Assembly: GCA_958510825.1 (NCBI GenBank) | Contig: OY294049.1 | Coordinates: 30,470,774-30,534,773 of the forward strand | DNA from: Brachypterus glaber | Lineage: Eukaryota > Arthropoda > Insecta > Coleoptera > Kateretidae | DNA: 64,000 nucleotides | Direction: 5' to 3' | Part shown: positions 44,152 through 56,068 of the stretch, in pieces | Numbering within the stretch: position 1 is the first letter of the stretch | Layout: each line of letters begins with the position of its first letter | Made by a program: the position numbers and the translations under genes | Notes under the pieces: model-generated | What the model was told of the DNA's origin: nothing | Databases searched by the model: none | The model's input: the letters and a program-made list of their open reading frames with translations, nothing else

Positions 44152-44840
44152 ACTACTTCGTCTCAGTTTAGTTAGTTTCAGATTTATTTCACAAAATTTT
44201 TGCACGCTGCTAGTAATTTTCAAAAGTTAAACATGAAAAATTTCAAGTTGATTTTGAAAAAATTCAGACAAAAAAATTAAAAATATATTTAAGGATTTTA
44301 CAAAATTTATGAGTATAGTACAAGTAATCTTACCCCTTTTAACATAATTTCTGTAAAATAAAGTAAGAATTATTTTACTTTCCTCCAAGGAAAGTCACGT
44401 TACTAAAAGAAAATTGATTTTTTTTGCTTAATTTATGTTATTTTCATATTCTTTAAAAATTCGTATATGATTTATCGAGGTAGATTTGGGATTTTCTATT
44501 TTATTTATTTGTTCTGATGATGAGCAGTCTTTTTTGGTCTAGGCATATTTGGAACTTTCCAGCCACTTCTGACTACTTCGTCTCAGTTTAGTTAGTTTCA
44601 GATTTATTTCACAAAATTTTTGCACGCTGCTAGTAATTTTCAAAAGTTAAACATGAAAAATTTCAAGTTTATTTTGAAAAAATTCAGACAAAAAAATTAA
44701 AAATATATTTAAGGATTTTACAAAATTTATGAGTATAGTACAAGTAATCTTACCCCTTTTAACATAATTTCTGTAAAATAAAGTAAGAATTATTTTACTT
44801 TCCTCCAAGGAAAGTCACGTTACTAAAAGAAAATTAATTT
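44152..44840. repeat. Local tandem duplication, offset about 421 bp (copy 1)
   Basis: GACTACTTCGTCTCAGTTTA to CACGTTACTAAAAGAAAATT occurs at about 44152-44415 and 44573-44836. The segment between (GATTTATCGAGGTAGATT, GATGATGAGCAG) recurs at about 45975-46110. Confidence 0.85.
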
Positions 44841-45090
44841 TTTTTTGCTTTTTTTCACGTTTTTCGACGATTTATTTTCATAAAAAATTGTCTGGTGCTT
44901 TTTTGACAAACGAAAATGAAATTGGTTGGCAATATTTTGTACATGATGCATGTTTATTATTCCAAATAGTATCCCCGTCTAAAACTAAACTAAAAAGTTG
45001 TATATGTTCTAAAGGTTTCATCAATATACTTCCATATTTAAAATTGGCATCCAATGATTTTTGTTTATAATTACTGGTAAATAAAACCAC
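44841..45090. other. Unassigned segment (copy 1)
   Basis: Open on both strands for 60-70 codons (44878-45090 on -, 44888-45070 on +) without a recognisable domain. It probably belongs to the BEL/Pao LTR or its flank. Confidence 0.35.
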
Positions 45091-45099
45091 TCGAAAATG

Positions 45100-45307
45100 T
45101 TTATAATCTGCGGTTATTTAAACCCATTAAAACATTATTTTCTTATCATATAACTACGCTCTCTTCGTTACGACTCTTGATGTCGTTCGCCACCAAGTCC
45201 CCACTCCCTGCAATTTCCAATTACTACTTCCGTGGTAGAAAATTTTAAAATTGAAGGGTCACATCTAGTAGGGAATGGAAGAATAACAATATAAAAAATC
45301 CCTAACA
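45100..45307 (-). mobile_element. BEL/Pao 3' LTR, start visible (copy 1)
   Basis: On the minus strand a purine run AAGGTGGAGGGGCA (polypurine tract, 45308-45324) is followed by TGTTAGGGATTTTTTATATT beginning at 45307, a canonical TG start of a 3' LTR directly after PPT. The downstream end of the LTR is not resolved; 45100 is a rough limit. Confidence 0.6.
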
Positions 45308-45424
45308 TGCCCCTCCACCTTGGAAGGTTTCCTTTCAACAGTAATTTGACAAAAGTATATTTAAATACTTTTAACGAAATAAATTTACGTCTTTGTTATT
45401 GTCTTTTTTAATTCACGTCAGTCT

Positions 45425-45880
45425 CTATTGGTAGAGGACACAAATTAGCGAATGATCGTTTCAATAAATTTGCAGTTTTTACAGTACTACTTATTCACCA
45501 CCTGGACCCGGATGTACTGTCAGAAAACGTCCTGTTTTCCAACACATAGGAAAAGTCTGTCTTTTAACAACGCATCCCACAATCCAGCTGTTTATTACCA
45601 CAATGCCACTTGTTACGAGTTTGTAGTTCGGTCAAATAATCTTTGGACCATCTGCACCAAAATTCCTGTTGAATCCGTTGTATCATTTGAAATATTGAGT
45701 CATCTATAACACGGGTCTGGAACAGAGCTTAATGGACGGCCGATGAGAAAATGTCCTGTCGTAAGTACTTCAAAATCAGATTGATCACATGTAAGTAGTC
45801 AAAGGCCGGGAATTTAGGACAAACTCAATCTGACAAAGCACGTTTTTTCTCATTGATTACTCGTTTTAAATGAAATTTTA
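45425..45880 (-). pseudogene. BEL/Pao integrase C-terminal fragment (copy 1)
   Basis: Minus-strand frames give QIEFVLNSRPLTTYM, then FEVLTTGHFLIGRPLSSVPD, then RWSKDYLTELQTRNKWHC and, near the end, KTANLLKRSFANLCPLPIE. The LTPGHFLIGRPL and W...YL..LQ.R.KW blocks are standard for the BEL/Pao integrase tail, and the final R-S-F-x-x-L-C-x-L-P segment ends the polyprotein. Several frame breaks are present. The upstream pol is missing; the 3' LTR follows in the expected place. Confidence 0.82.
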
Positions 45881-46690
45881 ATGATTTTACTCCCGCGTCC
45901 CAGGAACCACCGAAATGAGGAGATAGAGGGGAATAAAAAACCATTGAATCTCATTAGCAGCACAAGAATAATTTATGTTATTTTCATATTCTTTAAAAAT
46001 TCGTATATGATTTATCGAGGTAGATTGGGATTTTCTATTTTATTTATTTGTTCTGATGATGAGCAGTGCTTTTTTGGTCTAGGGATATTTGGAACTTTCC
46101 AGCCACCTGACTATGAAGTTTACCTATGCTTTCTAAATATCTTTTGTTCCTTTTTATCTCGTAAAATAAGAATTGTTTGATTTTAGTGGGCCAGCAGCTT
46201 TTTCTGTATTACTTTGGTTTATATGTTTTTTTGATTTTATTTTCTAACGGCTCATATAGCATTTTTGCCATCCGTTGATAGGAGAGATTTAATTGAGGGG
46301 GGCCGCCACTGATGAGACCACCCCCTTTATTATTAGGGGCCCCCCTACGGTACTACTTTTTAGCGGAAAGCATGCACAAGTGAGTTTATGTATGAGAACA
46401 TAGATAAAAGGGAACGAAATAAGGCTTAAAAAAGATCATAAATGTGATTTGAAATTACAATTTTTTAGCTAAAAAAAGGTTTCACCCTTCTCTCTCAAAA
46501 AGGTTCCATAAAAAAAAGTTACCACCACAATTTCTCAAAAAAGTTCCATACAAAAAAAAGTTCCCACCCCTTTCTAAATCACAAAATAAACGTTGTTTTA
46601 ATATTAAAAATTTGATGCTTTTGTTTTAAGGCTTAAAAAAAAGATTAATTTAATTTTTTTAATTTATTTATCAAATTACCTTCTGGTTAT
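45881..46690. repeat. Mixed repeats (copy 1)
   Basis: Includes a third copy of the ATTTATCGAGGTAGATTGGG segment, a GGGGGGCCGCC/GGGGCCCCCC island (46298-46348) and three AAAAAAGTTCCATA-type repeats with CACCC (46480-46575). Frame 45881-46180 is not supported as a gene. Confidence 0.45.
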
Positions 46691-46734
46691 GTATATTTTT
46701 TCAATTTTGAGAATCCTTACTTTTATATTTCTTA

Positions 46735-46935
46735 ATCTATTAAGTACTATGAAATATGCAAGTTTTATATTTTGAATCCATGAAATGTGCAAGTTTTTTA
46801 AAAATCCCCTTATATACGTGAAATTTACAACTTTTTTCCCAAAATTAAAAATGTATTATTTTATTATGTTTATCCCATGAAAAAATATGCAACTTTTATA
46901 TTTTTAATGCATGAAATATTCAACTTTTTTGATTT
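46735..46935. repeat. Degenerate array of ATGAAATATGCAAGTTTT (copy 1)
   Basis: Five to six variants (CTATGAAATATGCAAGTTTT, CCATGAAATGTGCAAGTTTT, CGTGAAATTTACAACTTTT, CATGAAAAAATATGCAACTT, GCATGAAATATTCAACTTTT) at about 40-60 bp spacing. Confidence 0.65.
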
Positions 46936-47339
46936 CGATAGGATTTCTGACTTTTTGGTTCACGCCGAATACGTGGATTGCTTTATGCTTGTCACTATCT
47001 TGTCGATCTTTATTTGGAAAAGAAGAAAATATTTAGTTTATTTAACCAGCATTATGTCAAAGTTAAAATAGTCAATAGGGAAGTATCTTTCAAAATCTGA
47101 CGAGGAATGGTATATCACAAAAGAGCAACATGATAACTCAAGAACCAAATGATCGATTTGAACCGAAAAAATAGAATTACATTACATTTTATATAAGGGG
47201 GAAGTCGGGGTTCTGGGCCACTTTTTCTATATGGAGTTTTTGAAAAACCTGTAAACAATTTTAACATATTTTGTATATTTTCTAACTATAGTTATAACAT
47301 ATTAATACCAGAGAAATATTATTTATATAAAAAAAAAGT

Positions 47340-47545
47340 TATTAACGATAAACCAGTTGACCCAGCTGGACCAGTTAACCCCATAGGTGCGCGTTAACTG
47401 GACCACTTACAAAAATGTGTTGTAGTAATTATTGTGAATAAAAACTGAAATCAAATAAAATAGACATGTTAAATATTAAATATCTGAGGGTTAACTAGTC
47501 TGGCGTTAACTGGACATGGCCCAGTTAAGCCCGAACTAATTAATA
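47340..47545. repeat. Cluster of CCAGTTAACC/GGTTAACTGG words (copy 1)
   Basis: CCAGTTGACCCAGCTGGACC, CCAGTTAACCCC, GCGTTAACTGGACC, GGTTAACTAGTC, GCGTTAACTGGACATGGCCC and CAGTTAAGCCC fall within 200 bp in both orientations. A related CCAGTTAACCCTGAC lies at about 59107. Confidence 0.6.
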
Positions 47546-47584
47546 TTGACATGTGACACCACTGCCCAGTCCGCACAAATTCAT

Positions 47585-47860
47585 GGCAGGTACATAGCAG
47601 GTACATAACCACTGTTCTATGTGATGTTGCAGCCATGTATTTTTTATAGTCCATGTACAGTCCTTGGACTTTAACAATTCCGCCTCAAATTATGTATCAG
47701 GTACATAACATGTAACATATCAGCTACATACCAGGTACATAACATGTTATATAACTTTTGCAATATGGATGAGAGGTATCAGCCATGTCGTTTTTATACT
47801 CGTTGATATGTAGCAGAAACATACCAAATACATCATAAGTTATCCCTTGCCATATGGATG
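47585..47860. repeat. CAGGTACATAACATG repeat cluster (copy 1)
   Basis: CAGGTACATA or close variants occur at about 47586, 47596, 47698, 47730 with ACATAACATGT, ending GATGTTGCAGCCATGTA and ATATGGATGAGAGG words. Related sequence lies at 58640-58900. Confidence 0.55.
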
Positions 47861-47955
47861 AGAGGTCTTTAATACATTAAAATTATATGGGTGATATGTA
47901 ACATGGATGTTTAAATTTCCCCGTGTCCCCGTTGAACGGCAAATATAAACTTCCA

Positions 47956-48022
47956 ATTTCGAATAGGTAAATGATACACAAATATGAAATACATATTTGT
48001 GTGCCACTTACCTATTCGAAAT
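47956..48022. repeat. Hairpin repeat (copy 1)
   Basis: ATTTCGAATAGGTAA...ACACAAATATG is mirrored by CATATTTGTGT...TTACCTATTCGAAAT; 67 bp in all with short internal mismatches and a 5-nt centre. Confidence 0.75.
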
Positions 48023-48334
48023 CTAAAGTCGATATCTACAGCGTCCGGTCGAAGTCTTAATTTTGTTTATTTTGCAAAAATAAAAATATATCTTAAACTA
48101 ACACTCGGTTGCCCTGCCAGGTATACATACAAAAAATTAAAACTACATATTACATATTCTGAATAATATATATTTTAAAAAAGGTGACTGTTTGTACATT
48201 TTTTTTTTAAAACGTATAATAAAATAAACATATTCTGAAAAAAAAAAATATTTAAAATTAAAAAAAAACGTAATAATGCAAAATATCGAGGGGTAAATCT
48301 CATACAAACTCGCGTACACCAAATTTTGCATTAC

Positions 48335-48420
48335 CCAAGATTTGGCAAGATTTCGCGGGATTTGGCAAGATTTCGCGGGATTTTGCAATAATTTGCGGGA
48401 TTTCGCAAGATTTCTAGCAA
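48335..48420. repeat. Minisatellite AAGATTTCGCGGGATTTGGC (copy 1)
   Basis: Four units of about 21 bp. The minus-strand frame 48143-48448 reads it as a repeated NLAKS-type peptide. Similar ATTTCGCGAGGG and AGATTTCGCAGGAG words occur at 49310-49345. Confidence 0.8.
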
Positions 48421-48552
48421 ATTCTAAAAAAGAAACTAAATAATTCATTTTACATTTTCAACTATAATATACTTAGTATATATATTATACGTTTTTGCGT
48501 TAATTACATACAAAAAAATAATTCATTCAAAATCTCTAAGAATAAAATAAAT

Positions 48553-48828
48553 ACAGCGCCACACAAAAAAAATGGAACTCCAACGGACTCGACTAGTCAA
48601 TTCCTATATATTTTGAGCCGCTGAATGCGAATCTGCAGTCGAAATTTAAAAGTTTTTAAAAAGACCTCAAAAAACCTAACGAAAAAGTACAAAAAGAATG
48701 TTTTTTTTAAGTTTATTTTAAAAATGGGACCCAATTTTTAAACTCGGATTCAGCGGCTCAAAACACATAGAATTTGACTAGTAGTCTGTCGGAGATCCAA
48801 CTTTAGTTTGTGTAGCTGTGATATTAAT
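48553..48828. mobile_element. MITE with about 85-bp diverged inverted ends (copy 1)
   Basis: CAGCGCCACACAAAA...GGAACTCC...GACTAGTCAATTCCTATA, then TTTTGAGCCGCTGAATGCGA, is mirrored by CGGATTCAGCGGCTCAAAAC...TTTGACTAGTAG...GTTTGTGTAGCTGTG. Arms are roughly three-quarters identical. Ends of the CAGCTACACAAA kind recall Tc1/mariner MITEs, but no TA duplication is certain. Confidence 0.6.
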
Positions 48829-48959
48829 AAAACATTTTTTACAACTTTTCCACCAATATTACCGCGTCTCACTGAAATATGACATAAGTAGTACTTCTGG
48901 TGTACCACACCTATAATATGGATGCTTTTGTTTTGGCAGTTTAAGAGTTACAATATGAT

Positions 48960-49230
48960 ATTAACCTATGCTACTGAGAGTAGCTAGTGAGGGAAGTATT
49001 ACATAACTTAATTGTACTAAAATTCACACTTCATACCCCGGCTCTTGCGTTATTATAGATTATAGAGATTTCATATTTTGGCTACCCCCCTAATAGGGGG
49101 TGTGTTAGGGGGGTAGCCAAAATATGAACTCTCTACAGCCTTAAATAACGCGAGAACCGAGGTATGAAGTGTATTAATTTTGGTACAATTTGCGTTACAT
49201 AATACTTGAACGTTCCCTAATACACATGGT
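48960..49230. repeat. Foldback centred near 49094 (copy 1)
   Basis: ACTTCATACCCCGGCTCTTG through CATATTTTGGCTACCCCCCT is mirrored by AGGGGGGTAGCCAAAATATG through CGAGAACCGAGGTATGAAGT. Weaker pairing extends outwards (GTATTACATAACTTAATTGT against GCAAATTG/CGTTACATAATAC). Arms total about 130 bp. Confidence 0.75.
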
Positions 49231-49516
49231 ACCAATGTAAAAAAATACCGAGAGTTGCTGGTGACTCTCATGGTAGCCAACGTGTTAAATATTTAAAATT
49301 TCGGGGAATTTCGCGAGGGTTGTACACAAGATTTCGCAGGAGATTTAGCTCGCAAAATACATTTAGAACAAGTTTTAGTTGTCTTCCAGTACACTCAGCC
49401 TTTTACAGTAGGGATCCCAACTCCTTGAGGATAAATAAATAAAAAAAGTATATCTCTTTTTCATCAAAGCTGTCACATAGAACCTGATAATTCTCAGCAA
49501 ACGGCTTACCCATGAA

Positions 49517-49684
49517 TATAGATTAACATACCACAATGACTTCAAATGTTCTCCATTTATTTTATCTTTTTTTGCAATTAATTGGGAAACATTTTTTGTG
49601 TTGGGATGGATCATCCATCCCATGGGATGTCACTGACGTCATCATTTCCAACAAACGACACAACTGCATATTCCATTTTACTAA
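49517..49684 (-). pseudogene. Possible first exon, 'MEYAVVSF' type (copy 1)
   Basis: See the better-supported counterpart at 57630-57797. In this copy the exon is cut off from its natural upstream DNA by the duplication junction, only about 25 bp away. Confidence 0.2.
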
Positions 49685-49802
49685 AAAAGTATAATCCATT
49701 ATAAAAAAAATCCATTGAAAAATCCGTTATTTTACCAAAATTAGAAGTTCAACTTCTTAATGATATTATTGCGTATCTAGCAAAAAGGATAAACTTATTG
49801 TT

Positions 49803-50178
49803 GACTATTTTGACCCTGGCGTGAAATAAAACAGCAGTTACGGCTGTCATTTAAATTGCGAAGAAGCTGACAAGACCTTTTCAAGAATTTGCGAATATAT
49901 TTTATTTTGAAGATGAACCGCTTACGTTTACTAATCAGATTAAAAATGAAATTAAGATTCAAAACCAATTTATACTGTCTTATAGATATCCATATGTACA
50001 CAAAGAAGTTAAAACACAAATTAAAAAGATGCTTGATCAAAATATTATACAACCCTCTATTTCTCCTTGGAATAGTCCAGTTTGGGTAGTTCCCAAAAAA
50101 TTAGATGCTATCTATACTATAGAAAATTAAATGAAGTAACCGTTGGTGATAGGTATCCGTTACCAAATATTTCATCAG
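49803..50178 (+). pseudogene. Ty3/gypsy reverse transcriptase fragment (copy 2)
   Basis: Same content and breaks as 41690-42065. Confidence 0.88.
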
Positions 50179-51148
50179 TTAGGAAAATGTTATTTTTTTT
50201 ACAGTAATTGACAGTCACAGGTGTCTTGAATCAAAATAAAGTTTTTTTTTCTGGCTTAAATGTGCCCTGGCTAACTCGACGAAAAAAACTGTTCTGTTAT
50301 AAAAGACAAAAAAATTATCTACAAACCACTTTTTTAATGAACTCGCTAGCTCAAACCCTTACCGTTTTATAGCTCAAACAAAGTTGCATATTAAGATAGC
50401 TTATTGTCAATCATTTTTTAAGCATGCATATTTTGGGTGTTTGTAAAAAAACAAAAACAATTCCAACAACAAAAATAGTTTTTTTTTCCTTCATATGCAA
50501 TAAATTGGTTTTTTGTAAATATCTTAAAATCTACTAGGTAAAAGAAAAAAAATCATGAGTGAAAAAATAGCTAAGAAAATTATCTAAAAAACGCTGTTTT
50601 ATTTTTTTTGGTTTGCAAACTATAGCTCGTGAAAGTAAGAAAATATTGTAATAATTTTGTTATATATATATAATTTTTTATAATATTAATAATAATGTTA
50701 ATTCTTAACGTTGTTTGTAATAAAAATATTATAAAAAACTCCTAATTGGGACATGTTATGCAAAAAGCAACCAACCCTCAATATTTAAATATTGTGGGTA
50801 GCAATGTAGTATGGACATTTCTAGATACGACATTCTCTTTTTTAATATGTTGGCTACTTTTTGCATAAAAGGGCCCAATTGTACTATAAGCGGAGGTATT
50901 TTTCTACTAATCTTTATGGATTATAACTACTTAGCCTGTGAGGTCAACATTTCTTTAGTTACTTTAAAACAAAAATTTAATCTTTAAAGTAATGTATTAC
51001 CCTGATTAGCTAATAAGGGACACATTATTTGTTTATGAACTTATTGGACAAAAGATTAATAATTGATAATTATAAAAGGAAACAATAGTTTAAAAACATC
51101 ATTTTAAATTGAGCAAGCGTACCAAAAAGATAATTATAATTAGTGAAA

Positions 51149-52143
51149 ATGCCGAAAGACAAGTTGTTTCATGAAGAAAACAGAAAAAAAGTTTGTGCAG
51201 GATGTGGAAAAAAAATCAGTTTTGGAAAATAAAATCCAAAAAAGTTTTGTTAATGAAAATGAAAATTCATTAAAGAAAATTTTAGACCCGAAATACGACA
51301 TTTCCTGTTTCTATATGTACTACATGTCGCCATTCACTTAGCGAAAGGGGAAAGGCCTTTACCAAAGATTCCAAATTTTTTAGAAGCTGTTTTACCATTT
51401 TTAAATACCAGATCTTGAGAACAAAAAGAAAAAAACTGTAATTGCAGTCACATTTGCTCGATAGCAAGAATCAACGAAATTAAAAAAATAAATAAAAATT
51501 CCGCAATTAAGTCACAAAAATGCCTCAAACATCAAAGGAAGAAACTAGAAATTAGAATTGTGTAAAGTATGTTTTGAAATAATTGGCAAAGGAAAAAGAC
51601 ACTCATGTAATGCCATGAATGTTTCTGCAAACGTACTGAAAACTGTAGAAAACTTGCCAGAAAAACAACAGGATCAAATTATTCATTTAATGCTAAGAAA
51701 AAAAATTAATGCTGATAATCAAAACATGAACCTGAACTTGGCCACTAAAGGAAGACGTGCAAGTCTGCTTCTGTCCAAAATCCAGAAAAAGCCCTTTTTT
51801 CCACCGAAGCATTAGATAATTATCAAGTAAACTTGGGTGCTTCCGCATCGCAAATGAAAAAAATTACTAATTTCTTAAGATGCAGTACAGGAAGGAATTC
51901 GGTTCCAGCATATTATGGGACTCATATTAGTAAACGTTCCAACATTAAAGGACATCTATAAAGATGGAATATTTGAAATGTTTGTAGACGACCACGAAAA
52001 GAAAGCAAGACCAGTTATTTGGGCAGACGCAGAAGAGCTTTTAGATGCTGTACTCGAAGCCAGAGATGAAAGAGATAAAGTGTATATTAAAATAATGGCT
52101 GATGGAGGACAGGGCTTATCATCATCTGTATGTTTATAAAAGA
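51149..52143 (+). pseudogene. Unclassified transposon-like protein with Cys-rich motifs (copy 2)
   Basis: Same content and breaks as 43036-44030. Confidence 0.5.
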
Positions 52144-52264
52144 AATCATCCATTTTAGTTTTAAATCTTAGGTGTAGTATTTAAAATTGAAAGAAATGAG
52201 AAAACTATTAAAATTATATATTTTTCCTTGATAAATTATGACAATTAGAATTATTTTCGTTTGG

Positions 52265-52953
52265 ACTACTTCGTCTCAGTTTAGTTAGTTTCAGATTTAT
52301 TTCACAAAATTTTTGCACGCTGCTAGTAATTTTCAAAAGTTAAACATGAAAAATTTCAAGTTGATTTTGAAAAAATTCAGACAAAAAAATTAAAAATATA
52401 TTTAAGGATTTTACAAAATTTATGAGTATAGTACAAGTAATCTTACCCCTTTTAACATAATTTCTGTAAAATAAAGTAAGAATTATTTTACTTTCCTCCA
52501 AGGAAAGTCACGTTACTAAAAGAAAATTGATTTTTTTTGCTTAATTTATGTTATTTTCATATTCTTTAAAAATTCGTATATGATTTATCGAGGTAGATTT
52601 GGGATTTTCTATTTTATTTATTTGTTCTGATGATGAGCAGTCTTTTTTGGTCTAGGCATATTTGGAACTTTCCAGCCACTTCTGACTACTTCGTCTCAGT
52701 TTAGTTAGTTTCAGATTTATTTCACAAAATTTTTGCACGCTGCTAGTAATTTTCAAAAGTTAAACATGAAAAATTTCAAGTTTATTTTGAAAAAATTCAG
52801 ACAAAAAAATTAAAAATATATTTAAGGATTTTACAAAATTTATGAGTATAGTACAAGTAATCTTACCCCTTTTAACATAATTTCTGTAAAATAAAGTAAG
52901 AATTATTTTACTTTCCTCCAAGGAAAGTCACGTTACTAAAAGAAAATTAATTT
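52265..52953. repeat. Local tandem duplication (copy 2)
   Basis: Counterpart of 44152-44840. Confidence 0.85.
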
Positions 52954-53212
52954 TTTTTTGCTTTTTTTCACGTTTTTCGACGATTTATTTTCATAAAAAA
53001 TTGTCTGGTGCTTTTTTGACAAACGAAAATGAAATTGGTTGGCAATATTTTGTACATGATGCATGTTTATTATTCCAAATAGTATCCCCGTCTAAAACTA
53101 AACTAAAAAGTTGTATATGTTCTAAAGGTTTCATCAATATACTTCCATATTTAAAATTGGCATCCAATGATTTTTGTTTATAATTACTGGTAAATAAAAC
53201 CACTCGAAAATG

Positions 53213-53420
53213 TTTATAATCTGCGGTTATTTAAACCCATTAAAACATTATTTTCTTATCATATAACTACGCTCTCTTCGTTACGACTCTTGATGTCGTT
53301 CGCCACCAAGTCCCCACTCCCTGCAATTTCCAATTACTACTTCCGTGGTAGAAAATTTTAAAATTGAAGGGTCACATCTAGTAGGGAATGGAAGAATAAC
53401 AATATAAAAAATCCCTAACA
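53213..53420 (-). mobile_element. BEL/Pao 3' LTR start (copy 2)
   Basis: Counterpart of 45100-45307; polypurine tract at about 53421-53437. Confidence 0.6.
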
Positions 53421-53537
53421 TGCCCCTCCACCTTGGAAGGTTTCCTTTCAACAGTAATTTGACAAAAGTATATTTAAATACTTTTAACGAAATAAATTTA
53501 CGTCTTTGTTATTGTCTTTTTTAATTCACGTCAGTCT

Positions 53538-53993
53538 CTATTGGTAGAGGACACAAATTAGCGAATGATCGTTTCAATAAATTTGCAGTTTTTACAGTAC
53601 TACTTATTCACCACCTGGACCCGGATGTACTGTCAGAAAACGTCCTGTTTTCCAACACATAGGAAAAGTCTGTCTTTTAACAACGCATCCCACAATCCAG
53701 CTGTTTATTACCACAATGCCACTTGTTACGAGTTTGTAGTTCGGTCAAATAATCTTTGGACCATCTGCACCAAAATTCCTGTTGAATCCGTTGTATCATT
53801 TGAAATATTGAGTCATCTATAACACGGGTCTGGAACAGAGCTTAATGGACGGCCGATGAGAAAATGTCCTGTCGTAAGTACTTCAAAATCAGATTGATCA
53901 CATGTAAGTAGTCAAAGGCCGGGAATTTAGGACAAACTCAATCTGACAAAGCACGTTTTTTCTCATTGATTACTCGTTTTAAATGAAATTTTA
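53538..53993 (-). pseudogene. BEL/Pao integrase C-terminal fragment (copy 2)
   Basis: Counterpart of 45425-45880. Confidence 0.82.
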
Positions 53994-54847
53994 ATGATTT
54001 TACTCCCGCGTCCCAGGAACCACCGAAATGAGGAGATAGAGGGGAATAAAAAACCATTGAATCTCATTAGCAGCACAAGAATAATTTATGTTATTTTCAT
54101 ATTCTTTAAAAATTCGTATATGATTTATCGAGGTAGATTGGGATTTTCTATTTTATTTATTTGTTCTGATGATGAGCAGTGCTTTTTTGGTCTAGGGATA
54201 TTTGGAACTTTCCAGCCACCTGACTATGAAGTTTACCTATGCTTTCTAAATATCTTTTGTTCCTTTTTATCTCGTAAAATAAGAATTGTTTGATTTTAGT
54301 GGGCCAGCAGCTTTTTCTGTATTACTTTGGTTTATATGTTTTTTTGATTTTATTTTCTAACGGCTCATATAGCATTTTTGCCATCCGTTGATAGGAGAGA
54401 TTTAATTGAGGGGGGCCGCCACTGATGAGACCACCCCCTTTATTATTAGGGGCCCCCCTACGGTACTACTTTTTAGCGGAAAGCATGCACAAGTGAGTTT
54501 ATGTATGAGAACATAGATAAAAGGGAACGAAATAAGGCTTAAAAAAGATCATAAATGTGATTTGAAATTACAATTTTTTAGCTAAAAAAAGGTTTCACCC
54601 TTCTCTCTCAAAAAGGTTCCATAAAAAAAAGTTACCACCACAATTTCTCAAAAAAGTTCCATACAAAAAAAAGTTCCCACCCCTTTCTAAATCACAAAAT
54701 AAACGTTGTTTTAATATTAAAAATTTGATGCTTTTGTTTTAAGGCTTAAAAAAAAGATTAATTTAATTTTTTTAATTTATTTATCAAATTACCTTCTGGT
54801 TATGTATATTTTTTCAATTTTGAGAATCCTTACTTTTATATTTCTTA

Positions 54848-55973
54848 ATCTATTAAGTACTATGAAATATGCAAGTTTTATATTTTGAATCCATGAAATG
54901 TGCAAGTTTTTTAAAAATCCCCTTATATACGTGAAATTTACAACTTTTTTCCCAAAATTAAAAATGTATTATTTTATTATGTTTATCCCATGAAAAAATA
55001 TGCAACTTTTATATTTTTAATGCATGAAATATTCAACTTTTTTGATTTCGATAGGATTTCTGACTTTTTGGTTCACGCCGAATACGTGGATTGCTTTATG
55101 CTTGTCACTATCTTGTCGATCTTTATTTGGAAAAGAAGAAAATATTTAGTTTATTTAACCAGCATTATGTCAAAGTTAAAATAGTCAATAGGGAAGTATC
55201 TTTCAAAATCTGACGAGGAATGGTATATCACAAAAGAGCAACATGATAACTCAAGAACCAAATGATCGATTTGAACCGAAAAAATAGAATTACATTACAT
55301 TTTATATAAGGGGGAAGTCGGGGTTCTGGGCCACTTTTTCTATATGGAGTTTTTGAAAAACCTGTAAACAATTTTAACATATTTTGTATATTTTCTAACT
55401 ATAGTTATAACATATTAATACCAGAGAAATATTATTTATATAAAAAAAAAGTTATTAACGATAAACCAGTTGACCCAGCTGGACCAGTTAACCCCATAGG
55501 TGCGCGTTAACTGGACCACTTACAAAAATGTGTTGTAGTAATTATTGTGAATAAAAACTGAAATCAAATAAAATAGACATGTTAAATATTAAATATCTGA
55601 GGGTTAACTAGTCTGGCGTTAACTGGACATGGCCCAGTTAAGCCCGAACTAATTAATATTGACATGTGACACCACTGCCCAGTCCGCACAAATTCATGGC
55701 AGGTACATAGCAGGTACATAACCACTGTTCTATGTGATGTTGCAGCCATGTATTTTTTATAGTCCATGTACAGTCCTTGGACTTTAACAATTCCGCCTCA
55801 AATTATGTATCAGGTACATAACATGTAACATATCAGCTACATACCAGGTACATAACATGTTATATAACTTTTGCAATATGGATGAGAGGTATCAGCCATG
55901 TCGTTTTTATACTCGTTGATATGTAGCAGAAACATACCAAATACATCATAAGTTATCCCTTGCCATATGGATG
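54848..55973. repeat. ATGAAATATGCAAGTTTT, GTTAAC and GGTACATA clusters (copy 2)
   Basis: Counterparts of 46735-47860 in the same order. Confidence 0.6.
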
Positions 55974-56068
55974 AGAGGTCTTTAATACATTAAAATTATA
56001 TGGGTGATATGTAACATGGATGTTTAAATTTCCCCGTGTCCCCGTTGAACGGCAAATATAAACTTCCA

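Larger units (their letters stand above)
41597..49709. repeat. 8,113-bp direct tandem duplication, copy 1
   Basis: Starts at ATCCATTGAAAAATCCG and ends at TAATCCATTATAA plus an A-run. Every landmark recurs 8,113 bp later, and all encoded frames compared are identical in both copies. Unique flanks exist on both outer sides. The content is retroelement and transposon debris (listed below). Absence of differences means a very recent event or an assembly artefact. Confidence 0.92.

Noticed and set aside
48335..48420. CRISPR-like array
   Set aside because: The ~21-bp units are directly adjacent without unique spacers; it is a minisatellite, and the genome is eukaryotic.
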